Shown here piece after piece: positions 35,456-45,539 of a stretch of DNA of 64,000 nt. The stretch's first letter is position 1. The number at the start of each line of letters is the position of its first letter. The position numbers and the translations under genes were made by a program. A model generated the notes under the pieces. The model saw only the letters and a program-made list of their open reading frames with translations, ran no database searches and was not told the origin of the DNA. The DNA is from an uncultured Pseudomonadota bacterium (lineage in GTDB: Bacteria > Pseudomonadota > Gammaproteobacteria > Ga0077536): NCBI GenBank assembly GCA_903825645.1, contig CAIKBL010000051.1:124001-188000 (forward strand), read 5' to 3'.

Positions 35456-38400
35456 TGAGCATTCGCGCAGAAGACATTCATTCGTCGGTGGAATCCGCCT
35501 CGACGACGCCTCCCTTACGTTTTGTCACGGCCGCTTCGCTCTTCGACGGGCACGACGCGGCGATTAACGTTATGCGACGGCTGATCCAGGGCGCGGGCGC
35601 GGAGGTGATTCACTTGGGACACAACCGGAGTGTGTCTGATGTGGTCCGGGCAGCCATTCAAGAGGATGCCGACGCCATTGCCATCAGCTCTTACCAGGGC
35701 GGGCACAACGAGTATTTCAAGTACATGGTGGATATGTTACGGGAAGCCGGCGCAGGTCATGTGCGGGTTTTCGGGGGCGGCGGTGGCACCATCACACCGG
35801 AAGAAATTGCCGATCTCCAAGCTTATGGGGTCGAACGTATCTATCACCCCAACGACGGGATGACCATGGGCCTGCAGGGCATGATCGATGATCTCGTCGG
35901 GCGTGCACTCACGGCACGTAAGCACTCAACCCTACCGGTCAAAATAGACCGCTACGATTTTCTGTCGGTTGCGCAGACCTTATCCGCCCTTGAAGATAAT
36001 GCCCTGCCGGAAGCGACGCTCGAAAAGCTTCGGCGGGAATGGCGTATGGCCGGTGCCAAGGTGCCGGTGATCGGCATCACGGGGACGGGCGGGGCGGGTA
36101 AAAGCTCGGTGACGGATGAAATCCTGTCCCGTTTCATGCAGTACTTCCCGGAGATGCGCATCGCCGTACTCGCGGTCGATCCGACCCGTCGCCGAACGGG
36201 AGGCGCGCTGCTCGGCGATCGGATCCGGATGAATAGCCTGCGCCACGAACGGATTTTCATGCGTTCCATGGCCACGCGGCGACAGCACCTGTCCACCAGT
36301 GCCATGCTCGGTGACGCTGTCGCGTTTCTCAAGTCGCTGCAATTTGATTTGGTGATGGTGGAGACAGCCGGCATCGGACAAAGCGACTCCGAAATAGTCG
36401 ACCTCGTGGATTTGCCGGTGTATGTCATGACGAGCGAATACGGTGCGGCCAGCCAGCTCGAAAAAATTGACATGCTCGATTTTGCCGCGGTCATCGTCCT
36501 CAACAAATTCGACAAACGCGGCGCGGAAGATGCCTTGCGCGATGTCCGTAAGCAATGGCGCCGAAACCATCAGGCCTTCACCGCAAAAGATGAAGAAGTG
36601 CCTGTTTTCCCTACAATCGCTAGTCAATTCAACGATCCCGGTCTGACCTGGATGTTCGTTAACCTGTGTCAAGAACTGGTAGCCAAATTAGGACTCGACA
36701 CTACCCAGTGGGTCCCCACGCTGGATGTCGCGCTCAAAGAGCCTCGCGCGACCGTGCTCATTCCGGGCCAAAAAAACCGTTATCTCGCCGAAATTGCGGA
36801 GCAGGGGCGGGCAATTAACGCTGGCATTGAAGGGGCTGCGGCCGAAGCCAATCTGGCCCAGCATTGTTACGAGGCACTCCGCGCTCTCGGCGATGCGTCC
36901 CTACCGACCGCGGGCGAGCCGTATACGGAAATCCGACTTGACGAGGGCAATGCGACGCTAGGCGCTTTGCGCCGCCGCTATAACCAGGCGCTGACAGAGT
37001 TGGGGGGAGACGGCCTGGACGTTCTGCGCCACTGGTCGGCGCGGATCACGAGTATCACGCAGGAAAAATATACTTATCAGGTCCGAGACAAAATAGTCGA
37101 GGGCGATAATTATCGAGAGACCCTCAGTCACCAAAAAGTGCCGAAGATTGCGCCACCCAAGTTTGATGGTTGGGGTGATCGCGTGCGCTTCGGGATGAAA
37201 GAAAATCTGCCGGGTAGTTATCCCTATACTGCCGGCGTCTACCCCTATCGTCGGGCGGGTGAAGATCCGACCCGGATGTTTGCGGGAGAGGGCACGCCGG
37301 AGCGGACCAATCGTCGTTTTCACTACGTGTCGGCCGGACAACCAGCACATCGGTTATCAACTGCATTCGACTCGGTGACGCTCTATGGAGAAGATCCACA
37401 CGAGCGACCAGATATCTATGGCAAAGTCGGTAATTCCGGCGTTTCGATTGCGACGGTCGATGATGCGAAGCGGCTCTACTCAGGATTCGATTTGTGTGCG
37501 CCGACCACTTCCGTATCGATGACGATCAACGGACCGGCACCTATCGTGCTGGGTTTTTTCATGAACGCCGCCATTGATCAGCAGGTAGAAAAGCATTTGC
37601 GGGCTACTGGACAGTGGGAAGCGGCGCAGCCCCGGATAGCCGCCTTGTTCAAAGATCGGCCACGGCCGCAGTATCGAGACGAGATCCCCGAAGGGAATAC
37701 CGGGTTAGGTATTGGGCTACTCGGCGTTTCTGGTGAGCAGGTAGTCGATGCCGAGACCTACGCGCGAATCAAGGCACACACCTTGGCGAATGTACGGGGC
37801 ACAGTCCAAGCCGATATTCTGAAGGAAGATCAGGCACAGAATACCTGCATTTTCTCCACTGAATTCGCACTCAAGATGATGGGAGACGTACAGGCCTATT
37901 TTGTCGATCACAACGTACGGAATTTCTACAGCATTTCGATCAGCGGCTATCACATTGCCGAGGCGGGTGCGAATCCGATTTCTCAGCTTGCCTTTACTTT
38001 ATCCAACGGCTTCACCATCGTGGAGTACTATTTGGCCAGAGGCATGAAAATAGATGACTTTGCGCCGAATCTGTCGTTCTTTTTCAGCAACGGGATGGAT
38101 CCCGAGTACTCGGTGATTGGCCGTGTCGCGCGCCGTATCTGGGCACGCGCCATGCGAGACCGTTATGGGGCGAGCTCACGCAGCCAAATGATGAAATACC
38201 ACATCCAGACATCAGGTCGCAGCCTGCACGCGCAAGAGATCAGTTTCAATGATATTCGCACTACGCTCCAGGCGTTGTATGCGTTGTTTGATAACTGCAA
38301 CAGTCTGCACACGAATGCCTATGACGAGGCTATCACCACGCCGACCGAAGAATCGGTGCGGCGCGCAGTCGCCATCCAGCTGATTATTAACCGCGAACTG

Positions 38401-38898
38401 GGCCTTAATTTCTGTGAAAACCCCTGGCAGGGCTCGTTCATCATCAATGAGATGACCGATTTGGTAGAAGAAGCGGTCTATCAGGAGTTTGAAAGAATTT
38501 CAGAGCGTGGTGGCGTGCTGGGCGCGATGGATACCATGTATCAGCGCGGCAAAATCCAGGACGAGAGCCTCTACTATGAGAGTCTCAAACACGATGGTCG
38601 TCTCCCGCTGATCGGGGTGAATACTTACCTGCCCAAGAAAGGGCATGAAGATCAGGTCACGACGATTGAGTTGATGCGCTCGACGGAAGCGGAGAAGCAG
38701 GAACAAATTACGGCCGTGCATGCGTTTCAGGCACAGCACGCGGCTGCACGTCCCGCACAACTTTTACATCTGCAGGAAGTAGCGCGCCGCCGCGGTAATG
38801 TGTTCGAGGCGCTGATGGATGCGGTGAAGGTCGCGTCGCTCGGACAAATATCCGGAGCACTCTATGACGTCGGGGGCGAGTATCGACGCAATATGTAA
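35455..38898 (+). CDS. icmF: Fused isobutyryl-CoA mutase
   Basis: A 1,147-residue adenosylcobalamin enzyme that interconverts isobutyryl-CoA and n-butyryl-CoA, with its own G-protein chaperone in the middle. Domains: B12-binding at about 20-150 with DGHDAA (His33 as the axial cobalt ligand); a MeaB-like GTPase with P-loop GTGGAGKS at 210-217; mutase at about 590-1100 with [13 protein letters not shown]. The two residues that separate isobutyryl-CoA from methylmalonyl-CoA mutases fit the former: Phe609 in MFAGEG (Tyr in methylmalonyl-CoA mutase) and Gln795 in AQNTCIF (Arg in methylmalonyl-CoA mutase). An upstream in-frame start at 35299 lies inside the TetR gene and is rejected. Role: branched-chain or butyrate carbon flow. 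Confidence 0.93.
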   Translation: MSIRAEDIHSSVESASTTPPLRFVTAASLFDGHDAAINVMRRLIQGAGAEVIHLGHNRSVSDVVRAAIQEDADAIAISSYQGGHNEYFKYMVDMLREAGAGHVRVFGGGGGTITPEEIADLQAYGVERIYHPNDGMTMGLQGMIDDLVGRALTARKHSTLPVKIDRYDFLSVAQTLSALEDNALPEATLEKLRREWRMAGAKVPVIGITGTGGAGKSSVTDEILSRFMQYFPEMRIAVLAVDPTRRRTGGALLGDRIRMNSLRHERIFMRSMATRRQHLSTSAMLGDAVAFLKSLQFDLVMVETAGIGQSDSEIVDLVDLPVYVMTSEYGAASQLEKIDMLDFAAVIVLNKFDKRGAEDALRDVRKQWRRNHQAFTAKDEEVPVFPTIASQFNDPGLTWMFVNLCQELVAKLGLDTTQWVPTLDVALKEPRATVLIPGQKNRYLAEIAEQGRAINAGIEGAAAEANLAQHCYEALRALGDASLPTAGEPYTEIRLDEGNATLGALRRRYNQALTELGGDGLDVLRHWSARITSITQEKYTYQVRDKIVEGDNYRETLSHQKVPKIAPPKFDGWGDRVRFGMKENLPGSYPYTAGVYPYRRAGEDPTRMFAGEGTPERTNRRFHYVSAGQPAHRLSTAFDSVTLYGEDPHERPDIYGKVGNSGVSIATVDDAKRLYSGFDLCAPTTSVSMTINGPAPIVLGFFMNAAIDQQVEKHLRATGQWEAAQPRIAALFKDRPRPQYRDEIPEGNTGLGIGLLGVSGEQVVDAETYARIKAHTLANVRGTVQADILKEDQAQNTCIFSTEFALKMMGDVQAYFVDHNVRNFYSISISGYHIAEAGANPISQLAFTLSNGFTIVEYYLARGMKIDDFAPNLSFFFSNGMDPEYSVIGRVARRIWARAMRDRYGASSRSQMMKYHIQTSGRSLHAQEISFNDIRTTLQALYALFDNCNSLHTNAYDEAITTPTEESVRRAVAIQLIINRELGLNFCENPWQGSFIINEMTDLVEEAVYQEFERISERGGVLGAMDTMYQRGKIQDESLYYESLKHDGRLPLIGVNTYLPKKGHEDQVTTIELMRSTEAEKQEQITAVHAFQAQHAAARPAQLLHLQEVARRRGNVFEALMDAVKVASLGQISGALYDVGGEYRRNM

Positions 38899-38928
38899 CA
38901 AATCGAGAAAGAGAGACCCGATACGCTC

Positions 38929-39732
38929 ATGCAAAAAGCCTTCGCCGATGCGGCTGGAGTCATTCATCCACCGGCGATGATTGCGCCTCGGATCGTTTGC
39001 CTCGTCCCCAGTATCACGGAGCTATTGTGTGATCTCGGACTGTCGCCGGCGCTGGTTGGGCGGACCGGTTTCTGCATACATCCCAAAGAAGTGCTCCGCA
39101 AGGTCCCCAAAGTAGGGGGTACGAAGGATGTCGATTTGGACAAGGTGCGTGCACTCGCGCCGTCGCATGTCATCGTTAATGTCGATGAAAATCGGCAGGA
39201 AACCGCGATTGCGCTGGCTGAATTCGTACCCCACGTGGTGGTGACCCATCCGCTGTCGCCAACGGATAATCTGGACCTGTTCCGGCTGATAGGTCACCTC
39301 TTTGGCGTCGCGGCGGAGGCAGAGCGTCTGTGCGCCGAATTGGAATCGGTACTGGAAGTGCCCAAAGACGCTCTGCCGCACCGTCGAGTGCTTTATTTGA
39401 TTTGGAAGGATCCCTGGATGACGGTCAGTCGCGACACTTACATTTCGCGCATGCTGGCGCACGTAAATTGGTGGACAGAGCCGGTCGAGGCTGCGCTACG
39501 TTATCCTCAGGTCGAGTTGCCGAGAATAGCGCAAGGGATCGACGAGATACTCCTCAGTAGTGAGCCTTATCCTTTCCAGGCACGACACGTGGCCGATATT
39601 CAGGCGCTTTGCGGCACCGACCGCGTGCGCCTGATCGATGGTGAGATGGTCTCTTGGTACGGATCGCGCGCGATTCAGGGACTCCGCTATCTAGACGCTT
39701 TTAGGCAGGATGCGGAAGAAACACGGACATGA
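38929..39732 (+). CDS. BtuF/TroA-like helical-backbone binding protein without signal peptide
   Basis: A 267-residue protein of the periplasmic metal/cobalamin-binding superfamily (PF01497-like). Typical segments are IVCLVPSITELLCDLGL, LVGRTGFCIHP, KVGGTKDVDLDKVRALAPSHVIVN and VSWYGSRAIQGL. Homologues deliver B12 or iron chelates to ABC transporters, yet here the N-terminus (MQKAFADAAGVIHPP) has no recognisable signal sequence and no BtuC/BtuD genes are adjacent. It lies 30 bases after icmF, so a cytoplasmic role near the B12 mutase is possible. The stop overlaps the DUF1289 start (ATGA). Confidence 0.8.
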   Translation: MQKAFADAAGVIHPPAMIAPRIVCLVPSITELLCDLGLSPALVGRTGFCIHPKEVLRKVPKVGGTKDVDLDKVRALAPSHVIVNVDENRQETAIALAEFVPHVVVTHPLSPTDNLDLFRLIGHLFGVAAEAERLCAELESVLEVPKDALPHRRVLYLIWKDPWMTVSRDTYISRMLAHVNWWTEPVEAALRYPQVELPRIAQGIDEILLSSEPYPFQARHVADIQALCGTDRVRLIDGEMVSWYGSRAIQGLRYLDAFRQDAEETRT

Positions 39733-39926
39733 ATGTCGATGGGCCGGTGAAATCTCCGTGTGTAGCGGTTTGCCAGATTAATCGTGCCACGGGTATCTGT
39801 ACGGGTTGCAGACGGACGTTGTCGGAGATCGCGAACTGGCTACAGCTTTCAGACGATGAGCGTCGTGTCATTATGGACGACTTACCCAACCGAAAATCCG
39901 CCGGTCATGAAAACCGGCATCCCTAG
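39729..39926 (+). CDS. DUF1289 small protein
   Basis: A 65-residue protein with four cysteines in the family pattern: SPCVAVCQIN, then GICTGCRRT, followed by LSEIANWLQLSDDERRVIMDDLP. DUF1289 proteins are common small Cys-rich proteins in Pseudomonadota, probably binding a metal; their function is not known. Its start overlaps the BtuF-like stop, so it belongs to the icmF operon. Confidence 0.88.
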   Translation: MNVDGPVKSPCVAVCQINRATGICTGCRRTLSEIANWLQLSDDERRVIMDDLPNRKSAGHENRHP

Positions 39927-39957
39927 CCGCGATAGACCCTAACCAACGAGAGAATGT

Positions 39958-40749
39958 ATGAATCTGCAAGATCTGACTTTTGCGGTCGCAAACAACGTCG
40001 CGACCATTACCCTGAACCGGCCCGATGAGGCCAATGCTCTCAGTCTGCGCATGGCGCAGGATCTCCATGAGGTCGCAACGCATTGCGATTCAAACCCTGC
40101 CATCCGAGCGGTGATCCTCACCGCCACGGGCAAAATGTTCTGTGCAGGTGGTGACGTTCTCAGCTTCGCGCGAGCCGGGGACGGCGTCAATGAACTCATG
40201 CGCAGCATGACCACTTATTTGCACGCCGCGATCGCGCGATTCCAACGGATGAATCCGCCTCTCATCATCGCCGTGAATGGGACTGCCGCAGGGGCAGGGC
40301 TGTCGATCATGTTGACGGGAGACATCGTACTCGCCGCGAGCTCTGCCAAATTCACCATGGCTTACACCGGCATTGGGGTCTCGCCTGATGGCAGCAGTAG
40401 TTTTTTCCTCCCTCGTCTGGTCGGGACCTTGAAGGCAAAGGAGATGATGCTGCTCAATCCCCGTTATGACGCAGCCCAGGCACTTGCACTCGGGTTAGTC
40501 ACCGAGGTCGTTGCCGATGATCAGCTGATGACAAGAGCGCAGGCCATGGCCGCTCAGCTTGCGGTTGGCCCCACCATGGCCTACGGCGAAGTGAAGCGAC
40601 TGCTGACCGACAGCTTCAATTCATCGCTGGAAACTCAGATGGAATACGAGACCCGCGCGATTGCCGGGCTTACGCGGTACACCCGTGACGCGCGCGAAGG
40701 CATCGCGGCGTTTAGTCAAAAACGCAAACCTGAATTTCACGGGAGTTAA
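39958..40749 (+). CDS. Enoyl-CoA hydratase/isomerase family protein
   Basis: A 263-residue crotonase-fold protein. The oxyanion-hole segment is MFCAGGDVLSF and the second is NGTAAGAGLSIMLTGD. At the two catalytic positions of classical hydratases (Glu144 and Glu164 in rat mitochondrial enzyme) the sequence reads ...GTAAGAGLS... and ...YTGIGVSPDGSSSFFLP, where the second Glu is replaced by Asp in SPDGS, as in PaaG-like isomerases. It may be an isomerase or hydratase of a branched or aromatic-derived acyl-CoA. It starts 31 bases after the DUF1289 stop and three bases before the MDR reductase, so all probably belong to the icmF operon. Confidence 0.88.
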   Translation: MNLQDLTFAVANNVATITLNRPDEANALSLRMAQDLHEVATHCDSNPAIRAVILTATGKMFCAGGDVLSFARAGDGVNELMRSMTTYLHAAIARFQRMNPPLIIAVNGTAAGAGLSIMLTGDIVLAASSAKFTMAYTGIGVSPDGSSSFFLPRLVGTLKAKEMMLLNPRYDAAQALALGLVTEVVADDQLMTRAQAMAAQLAVGPTMAYGEVKRLLTDSFNSSLETQMEYETRAIAGLTRYTRDAREGIAAFSQKRKPEFHGS

Positions 40750-40752
40750 GTC

Positions 40753-41763
40753 ATGCGCGCCGTTGTACTTCACGAAATTGGCAAACCAGAAAATGTCCGT
40801 ATAGAAGAGGTTCCTACCCCTAACCCAGCCGCGGGTGAGGTGAGGGTCTGTCTAGAAGCTTCTGCTTTGAACCGACGAGATGTCTGGATTACGGTCGGGG
40901 CATATCCGCGCATCAAGCTCCCCTCCATCAGTGGCTCTGACGGCGCGGGTCTCATAGACGCCGTCGGTGAAGGTGTGGATCCCGCCCTTATCGGTCGAGA
41001 AGTGGTGATCTACCCCGCCCGTGATTGGGGTGACGATCCCCGTTGTGGTGGGCCCAATTTCCGGGTGCTTGGTATGCCGGACCAAGGAACTTTCGCAGAA
41101 TTCATCTGCGCTCCGTTTACCAATGTAGTGGCAAAGCCCGCGCATTTGTCCTGGGTACAGGCCGCAGCCTTCCCCCTTGCGGGACTTACCGCGTGGCGCG
41201 CACTGGTAACCCACGGGGAAGTTCAGCGCGGTCAAAAAGTGTTGGTTACCGGTATAGGGGGCGGGGCCGCTGGATTTGCGTTGTTGTGGGCGCGTTTCCA
41301 TGGAGCGGACGTTTACGTGACCAGTGGTAGTGAAGAGAAACTTACCGCTGCACGCGCTCTGGGTGCTAAAGGCGGCGTGAACTATCACACGCCTGGCTGG
41401 GACAAAATACTTCGCGAGATGTCGGGGGGGATTGATATTGTCATCGACAGCGCGGGGGGGAGTGTCGTTAATCAGGCTTTAAATACACTCAATAATGGCG
41501 GGCGTTTCATCTTCTTCGGCGCCACTCTGGGTAATCCTCAGGACGGACTGGAGATGGCAAAATTGTTCTTCCGCCAGGTGCGCGTCCAAGGCACAACGAT
41601 GGGTCGACCGGAGGAATTTGCGGCGATGGTGGAGTTCATCAATCGACATCGGATTGAACCAGTAATCGATCAGACCTTCAAATTAGAGGCAGCCGCCGCA
41701 GCCTACCAACGGATGTTCGCCTCAGAGCAGATGGGTAAACTAGTCCTGCTAAACCGGGTATAG
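40753..41763 (+). CDS. Zinc-less MDR oxidoreductase (quinone reductase-like)
   Basis: A 336-residue medium-chain dehydrogenase/reductase. The N-terminal GroES-like domain has ASALNRRDVWI where zinc enzymes carry the Cys ligand, and GSDGAGLIDAVGEG instead of GHE, so catalytic zinc is lacking. The coenzyme-binding motif is VTGIGGGAAGFAL. It resembles NADPH-dependent quinone or enoyl reductases such as YogA-type proteins. It begins three bases after the enoyl-CoA hydratase stop, so a role in reducing an enoyl-CoA or aldehyde of the same pathway is likely but unproven. Confidence 0.87.
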   Translation: MRAVVLHEIGKPENVRIEEVPTPNPAAGEVRVCLEASALNRRDVWITVGAYPRIKLPSISGSDGAGLIDAVGEGVDPALIGREVVIYPARDWGDDPRCGGPNFRVLGMPDQGTFAEFICAPFTNVVAKPAHLSWVQAAAFPLAGLTAWRALVTHGEVQRGQKVLVTGIGGGAAGFALLWARFHGADVYVTSGSEEKLTAARALGAKGGVNYHTPGWDKILREMSGGIDIVIDSAGGSVVNQALNTLNNGGRFIFFGATLGNPQDGLEMAKLFFRQVRVQGTTMGRPEEFAAMVEFINRHRIEPVIDQTFKLEAAAAAYQRMFASEQMGKLVLLNRV

Positions 41764-42067
41764 CTCCGCATGTGGAGTGCTGGCGCCGAAGGGAAAGAAG
41801 CGGTTGGTTAGCCAACGGCTTCCGGATCTTCGCCCTTCTTTGGATCCCCGGTCGACGTCATTTTTTAGCCGGCACAGTAAATCCGCGCAAGCACATCGTT
41901 GAATTCCATCCCGGACACTGACCGGGATGGAATACCGAAGAATATTTTGTTTTACCTTGAAATAATGCGGGCGCGACACCTCTCGCGCCCGCGAATCGCG
42001 CCGCCATGACGCAGATCGATCACGGGCTTTCAGGTGATCGGCCAGTCGGCAGCGTAGCCTGCTAGGC
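41764..42067. other. Convergent intergenic region with terminator hairpin
   Basis: About 300 bases between the ends of the MDR and RND genes. Apart from the strong hairpin at 41903-41933, nothing else was recognised. Confidence 0.5.
41903..41933. terminator. Strong hairpin, probable bidirectional terminator
   Basis: A perfect 12-bp stem, ATTCCATCCCGG (41903-41914) with CCGGGATGGAAT (41922-41933), has a 7-base loop. It lies between convergent genes, and a T-rich stretch (ATTTTGTTTTA) follows about 9 bases later on the plus strand. The T-run distance makes it a good but not classical terminator. Confidence 0.65.
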
Positions 42068-44821
42068 TCAAGGCTTTTGTGAAACCTGTCTCAGTCGCTC
42101 ATGCGACTCCTGCAAACGCGCGCCCAATACCGCACTGATATTCCTAAAGATCGACCGCTCAATGCTCGGGTATAAGCGTAGTCCTTTTTGGGTCTTGGCG
42201 GCCTCTAACCGGACTGCAGTGACAGCCGTCTTCGCCACGATCGTCGCTGTGCGGGGCGCGCCTTGCACACTGAAACCAACTTCACCAAAAAGCTCGCCCG
42301 CATGACCTTCCGCGATGACCATATCGGCGTCACCCTGCCGAATACTGACAGAGACGTCTCCTTTGACAATAACGTACATGCCGGCTGAGGACTCGCCCTC
42401 AGTAATCATGACCTGCCCAGGCGTGAAGGAGGTGACCTCCGACAACAAGATCAACTTCTTGACCTGATAGCTGCTCATATTGACAAACAGTGGGCAGGTT
42501 TTTAGCACGTTGGCATCAATCTCCAGCGCAAGAATATCCCAGACCGTCGCCAGACGAACGTGTTTCAACAGGATAGGCATCAGCAGCAGATCACAAATCG
42601 CCGCATAAATCATGGTGCCCGCGGCCAACAAGCCGAACTCGGCGATGATCTTGAATTGAGATAACCCGAAGACCGCAAAGCCCAGCGCAAGCGCGACCGC
42701 GGTAGTCAAAATAGGTATCGATTCTCCCCGGATGGTCGCGCGAACTGCGGCCCGCTCATCAACGCGCGTCCGGCTCTCCTTGCCGAAGCGAGTAAGAAGA
42801 TGAATCGTGTCATCCACTGCGAGACCGATGGCGATCGCGGCGACCATCGCGGTGCCGGGATTGAGTGGGACCCCCAACGCACCCATGACGCCGAAATTGA
42901 GGAGAATCGGAATGACTGTCGGGACGAGCGCGACAACACCGGCGAGCCAGGAGGTATAGAGAATGCTGAAAAGCAGAAATATCACGCCCAGAATCATCTC
43001 AAGCGACTGGATCTCATTACTAATCAACGATTCGGCGGCGCGATTAATCATCAGATTTTTACCGGCAAAAGCGAACGTTGCCCGATGTCCCACTACCGCC
43101 GGCATTTCCGTCTCAAGTTTGTCGATAGCCTCATTCAATCTGCTTGAATCGGTGACGTTATGTCGAACTGATATCTGTGCGTCCGAAAAATCTTCCGTGA
43201 CCATGGCTTGCAGCTCACTGCGCGGCATCGTCGAGAGATAAAGGTCGTAGTCTGCCTGGGTTTGAGGGATCTTGAAGAACGCTTTATCACCCTTATGCAT
43301 TTCTTGATGCATCAAGGACATCAAGTCCGCCAGAGACAACGTCTTGTCATACAGCTTCTGACTGTCTAGAAGACGCTGCGCATCCGCAATCACCGCAAGT
43401 CCTTCCACCGTCTTGAACCAATGGGGCTCCTTAGCATGCAAAGTCAAACTGAAACTCTGCAGCCCCGCCAAATCATTGTGCACTTTCTGCGCATCGACAA
43501 CGAAAGAATGGTTCGAACTAAAATATCCCATGGGGTCGTTATTTCCCTTCAGATCCTTGATCTGAAGGCCAATACCTGCGACCACCAACACGATGACGGT
43601 TAGGACCAGTACCGGACGACGCTCCGTCAATTTTTCGACCGTCCTCACCACGACACCGATCAACCCATCGGGCATTCCCTCTTCCTGACTCTTTAGCGGA
43701 TTTTTCTTCGGTCCGAAGACACGGAGCATCATAGGCATCGCAAAAACAGTGACAAAAAAATTGGCTAACATCGCCACCGATGCCGCGATAGAAAATTCCC
43801 GAATCAACGGAATATCCGTCGGAATATTGGAAGCGAAACCGAGAATATTAGTGCCCGAGGTAATCAGGATGGGGACACCCGCATGGTGCGCCATATAGGC
43901 GACCGCACGATCTTTATAGTTAGGTACGCCTGTCTCTAGGCCTTCCAGATAAGTGGACGTCATGTGCACGTCCTCGACCGATCCCACCACAATAATCAAG
44001 GCCGGCAGGATGGCTGTCAGTAATGTAATCGGGATCCCCACCGCCGCCATAAAACCAAAGGTCCACAGAACGGTCAACGCTGCTGTGATGAGCGGAATGG
44101 GCGTGATGCCTGGCGAGCGCAGCAGGACGGTGACCGTCAGTAGCAGTACGAGTACTGATAGTGGCACCATTTTGGTCATGTCGGTTTTCAAGCCACCATC
44201 TATCTCGAAATTCAGACGTGGCCAACCGAGCTGAAATACAACGTCAAATTTTTCGCGCAGTGGCGCGATTTTTTCTTCAATGACGTGATAGACCTTTAGT
44301 TCACCATCAGGATCGTCCGCCTTGACGCTATAGCCGATCGTCAAGGCCGTCGCTAACCCGTCAGTCGACAGGTAGTTTCCGCGAATCAATGGGCTGTATT
44401 TTGCATCATCCCGGATGGTCGCGATCCCTTCCGGCGTGGTGGGGACGATATCGACGAGCGGTCCTGCATCGACGTAATTGCCCTTGTCGCGGATATTTGT
44501 CGCCGACAATACGCTTTTGGCCGAAATAATTCCCGGGGTATCCAGTAGAGCGTTGGTCGTGTCCTGGATCGCTTTTAGATTCCCAGTCGTCCATAAATTT
44601 TTTGCGCGAAGATAGACGAACACGGATTGTTCTGTGCCGAAATTTTTCTCCATTTGACGAATTGCCGGCCTACCCGGATCGTCAGCGCCGACTAGACGTT
44701 CGTCACTCCGATCAATGCTCAAGTGAGGTAGCTGAAAAGCGGCTAGCGCACTGACGATAAGGAGCAGCGCCAGCATGCCAAATCTTCCGGCGCGCCCGAC
44801 AGTAAAAATTTTCTCCATCAT
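42068..44821 (-). CDS. RND/MMPL-family exporter with C-terminal cyclic-nucleotide-binding domain
   Basis: A 917-residue inner-membrane protein. Two RND blocks, each a leading helix, a periplasmic loop and a sterol-sensing-domain-like group of five helices, run to about residue 770; the first helix is at about 15-35. TAAVALALGFAVFGLSQF and AIGLAVDDTIHLLTRF are typical of hydrophobe/MMPL exporters. The last 130 residues form a cNMP-binding domain with phosphate-cassette motif GELFGEVGFSVQGAPRTAT, including the conserved Glu and Arg. Such a fusion suggests export regulated by cAMP or cGMP. The ATG at 44821 has AAGG 9 bases upstream; a GTG at 44830 abuts that site. Cargo may be lipid or hopanoid-like, by family only. 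Confidence 0.88.
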   Translation of the reverse strand: MMEKIFTVGRAGRFGMLALLLIVSALAAFQLPHLSIDRSDERLVGADDPGRPAIRQMEKNFGTEQSVFVYLRAKNLWTTGNLKAIQDTTNALLDTPGIISAKSVLSATNIRDKGNYVDAGPLVDIVPTTPEGIATIRDDAKYSPLIRGNYLSTDGLATALTIGYSVKADDPDGELKVYHVIEEKIAPLREKFDVVFQLGWPRLNFEIDGGLKTDMTKMVPLSVLVLLLTVTVLLRSPGITPIPLITAALTVLWTFGFMAAVGIPITLLTAILPALIIVVGSVEDVHMTSTYLEGLETGVPNYKDRAVAYMAHHAGVPILITSGTNILGFASNIPTDIPLIREFSIAASVAMLANFFVTVFAMPMMLRVFGPKKNPLKSQEEGMPDGLIGVVVRTVEKLTERRPVLVLTVIVLVVAGIGLQIKDLKGNNDPMGYFSSNHSFVVDAQKVHNDLAGLQSFSLTLHAKEPHWFKTVEGLAVIADAQRLLDSQKLYDKTLSLADLMSLMHQEMHKGDKAFFKIPQTQADYDLYLSTMPRSELQAMVTEDFSDAQISVRHNVTDSSRLNEAIDKLETEMPAVVGHRATFAFAGKNLMINRAAESLISNEIQSLEMILGVIFLLFSILYTSWLAGVVALVPTVIPILLNFGVMGALGVPLNPGTAMVAAIAIGLAVDDTIHLLTRFGKESRTRVDERAAVRATIRGESIPILTTAVALALGFAVFGLSQFKIIAEFGLLAAGTMIYAAICDLLLMPILLKHVRLATVWDILALEIDANVLKTCPLFVNMSSYQVKKLILLSEVTSFTPGQVMITEGESSAGMYVIVKGDVSVSIRQGDADMVIAEGHAGELFGEVGFSVQGAPRTATIVAKTAVTAVRLEAAKTQKGLRLYPSIERSIFRNISAVLGARLQESHERLRQVSQKP

Positions 44822-44960
44822 GTGCCGCACCCTTACTTATTTTTCCAGTGAGAATCAAGCGCTGCTTTCGGGTAATTAGCTACCTAAAGATCTTCATTAC
44901 TTAAGTAGCGCCGTCCCAACTAAATTCAGTGAATCAAACCGCCGACTTCCGTTTCCCTAA

Positions 44961-45539
44961 TCAAGGCCTAGCCAAGGAGGTTTTGGTTGAAGGCTTTACG
45001 CCGACACTCATATCTGCCGCGACTGACATCTTGACGATGCGATCCGGTTTTGCCGGAGGCTCGCCTGGTTCTATTTTGTCGACGAATTCCATGCCTTCGA
45101 CGACCTGCCCGAAAACCGTATATTGCCCGGTCAGAAAGCTGCAACCATCATCCGTAAAGCAAATAAAAAATTGCGAATTGGCGCTATCCGGACTACTGGT
45201 TCGCGCAGCCCCCAACGTGCCCCGTTTATAAGGATAGTTGGTGAACTCGGCCTTCAGGTCTGGCTTGTCACTCCCACCGGTTCCCGTCCCGGTCGGATCT
45301 CCGGTCTGTGCCATGAAACCCGGGATGACGCGATGAAAAAGAATGCCGTCGTAGAAATGCTTGCGGACGAGCTCCTTTATACGGGCGACATGACCGGGGG
45401 CTCGTGCAGGAAGAAGTTCAATGTTCACCCGTCCGCCATTCGACAATTCCATGACCAGGGTATCTTCAGGGGAAGCTGCATAGGCAAGCGCGGACGTCGC
45501 TAACAAACCCGTCGCTAAAATCTTAAGGCCTTTTGACAT
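44961..45539 (-). CDS. Periplasmic peptidyl-prolyl cis-trans isomerase (cyclophilin)
   Basis: A 192-residue cyclophilin. A signal peptide occupies about residues 1-23 (GLKILATGLLATSALAYA then Ala), so it acts in the periplasm on outer-membrane or secreted proteins. The core has FHRVIPGFMAQTGDPTGTGTGG, shown in part as FHRVIPGFMAQ, with the catalytic Arg and Phe, and NSQFFICF. The inserted DDGCSFLTGQYTVFG matches bacterial PpiA-like proteins. The ATG at 45539 gives a proper signal peptide; an upstream in-frame start would add ten non-signal residues. It is 139 bases upstream of the RND gene, transcribed in the same direction. Confidence 0.92.
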   Translation of the reverse strand: MSKGLKILATGLLATSALAYAASPEDTLVMELSNGGRVNIELLPARAPGHVARIKELVRKHFYDGILFHRVIPGFMAQTGDPTGTGTGGSDKPDLKAEFTNYPYKRGTLGAARTSSPDSANSQFFICFTDDGCSFLTGQYTVFGQVVEGMEFVDKIEPGEPPAKPDRIVKMSVAADMSVGVKPSTKTSLARP

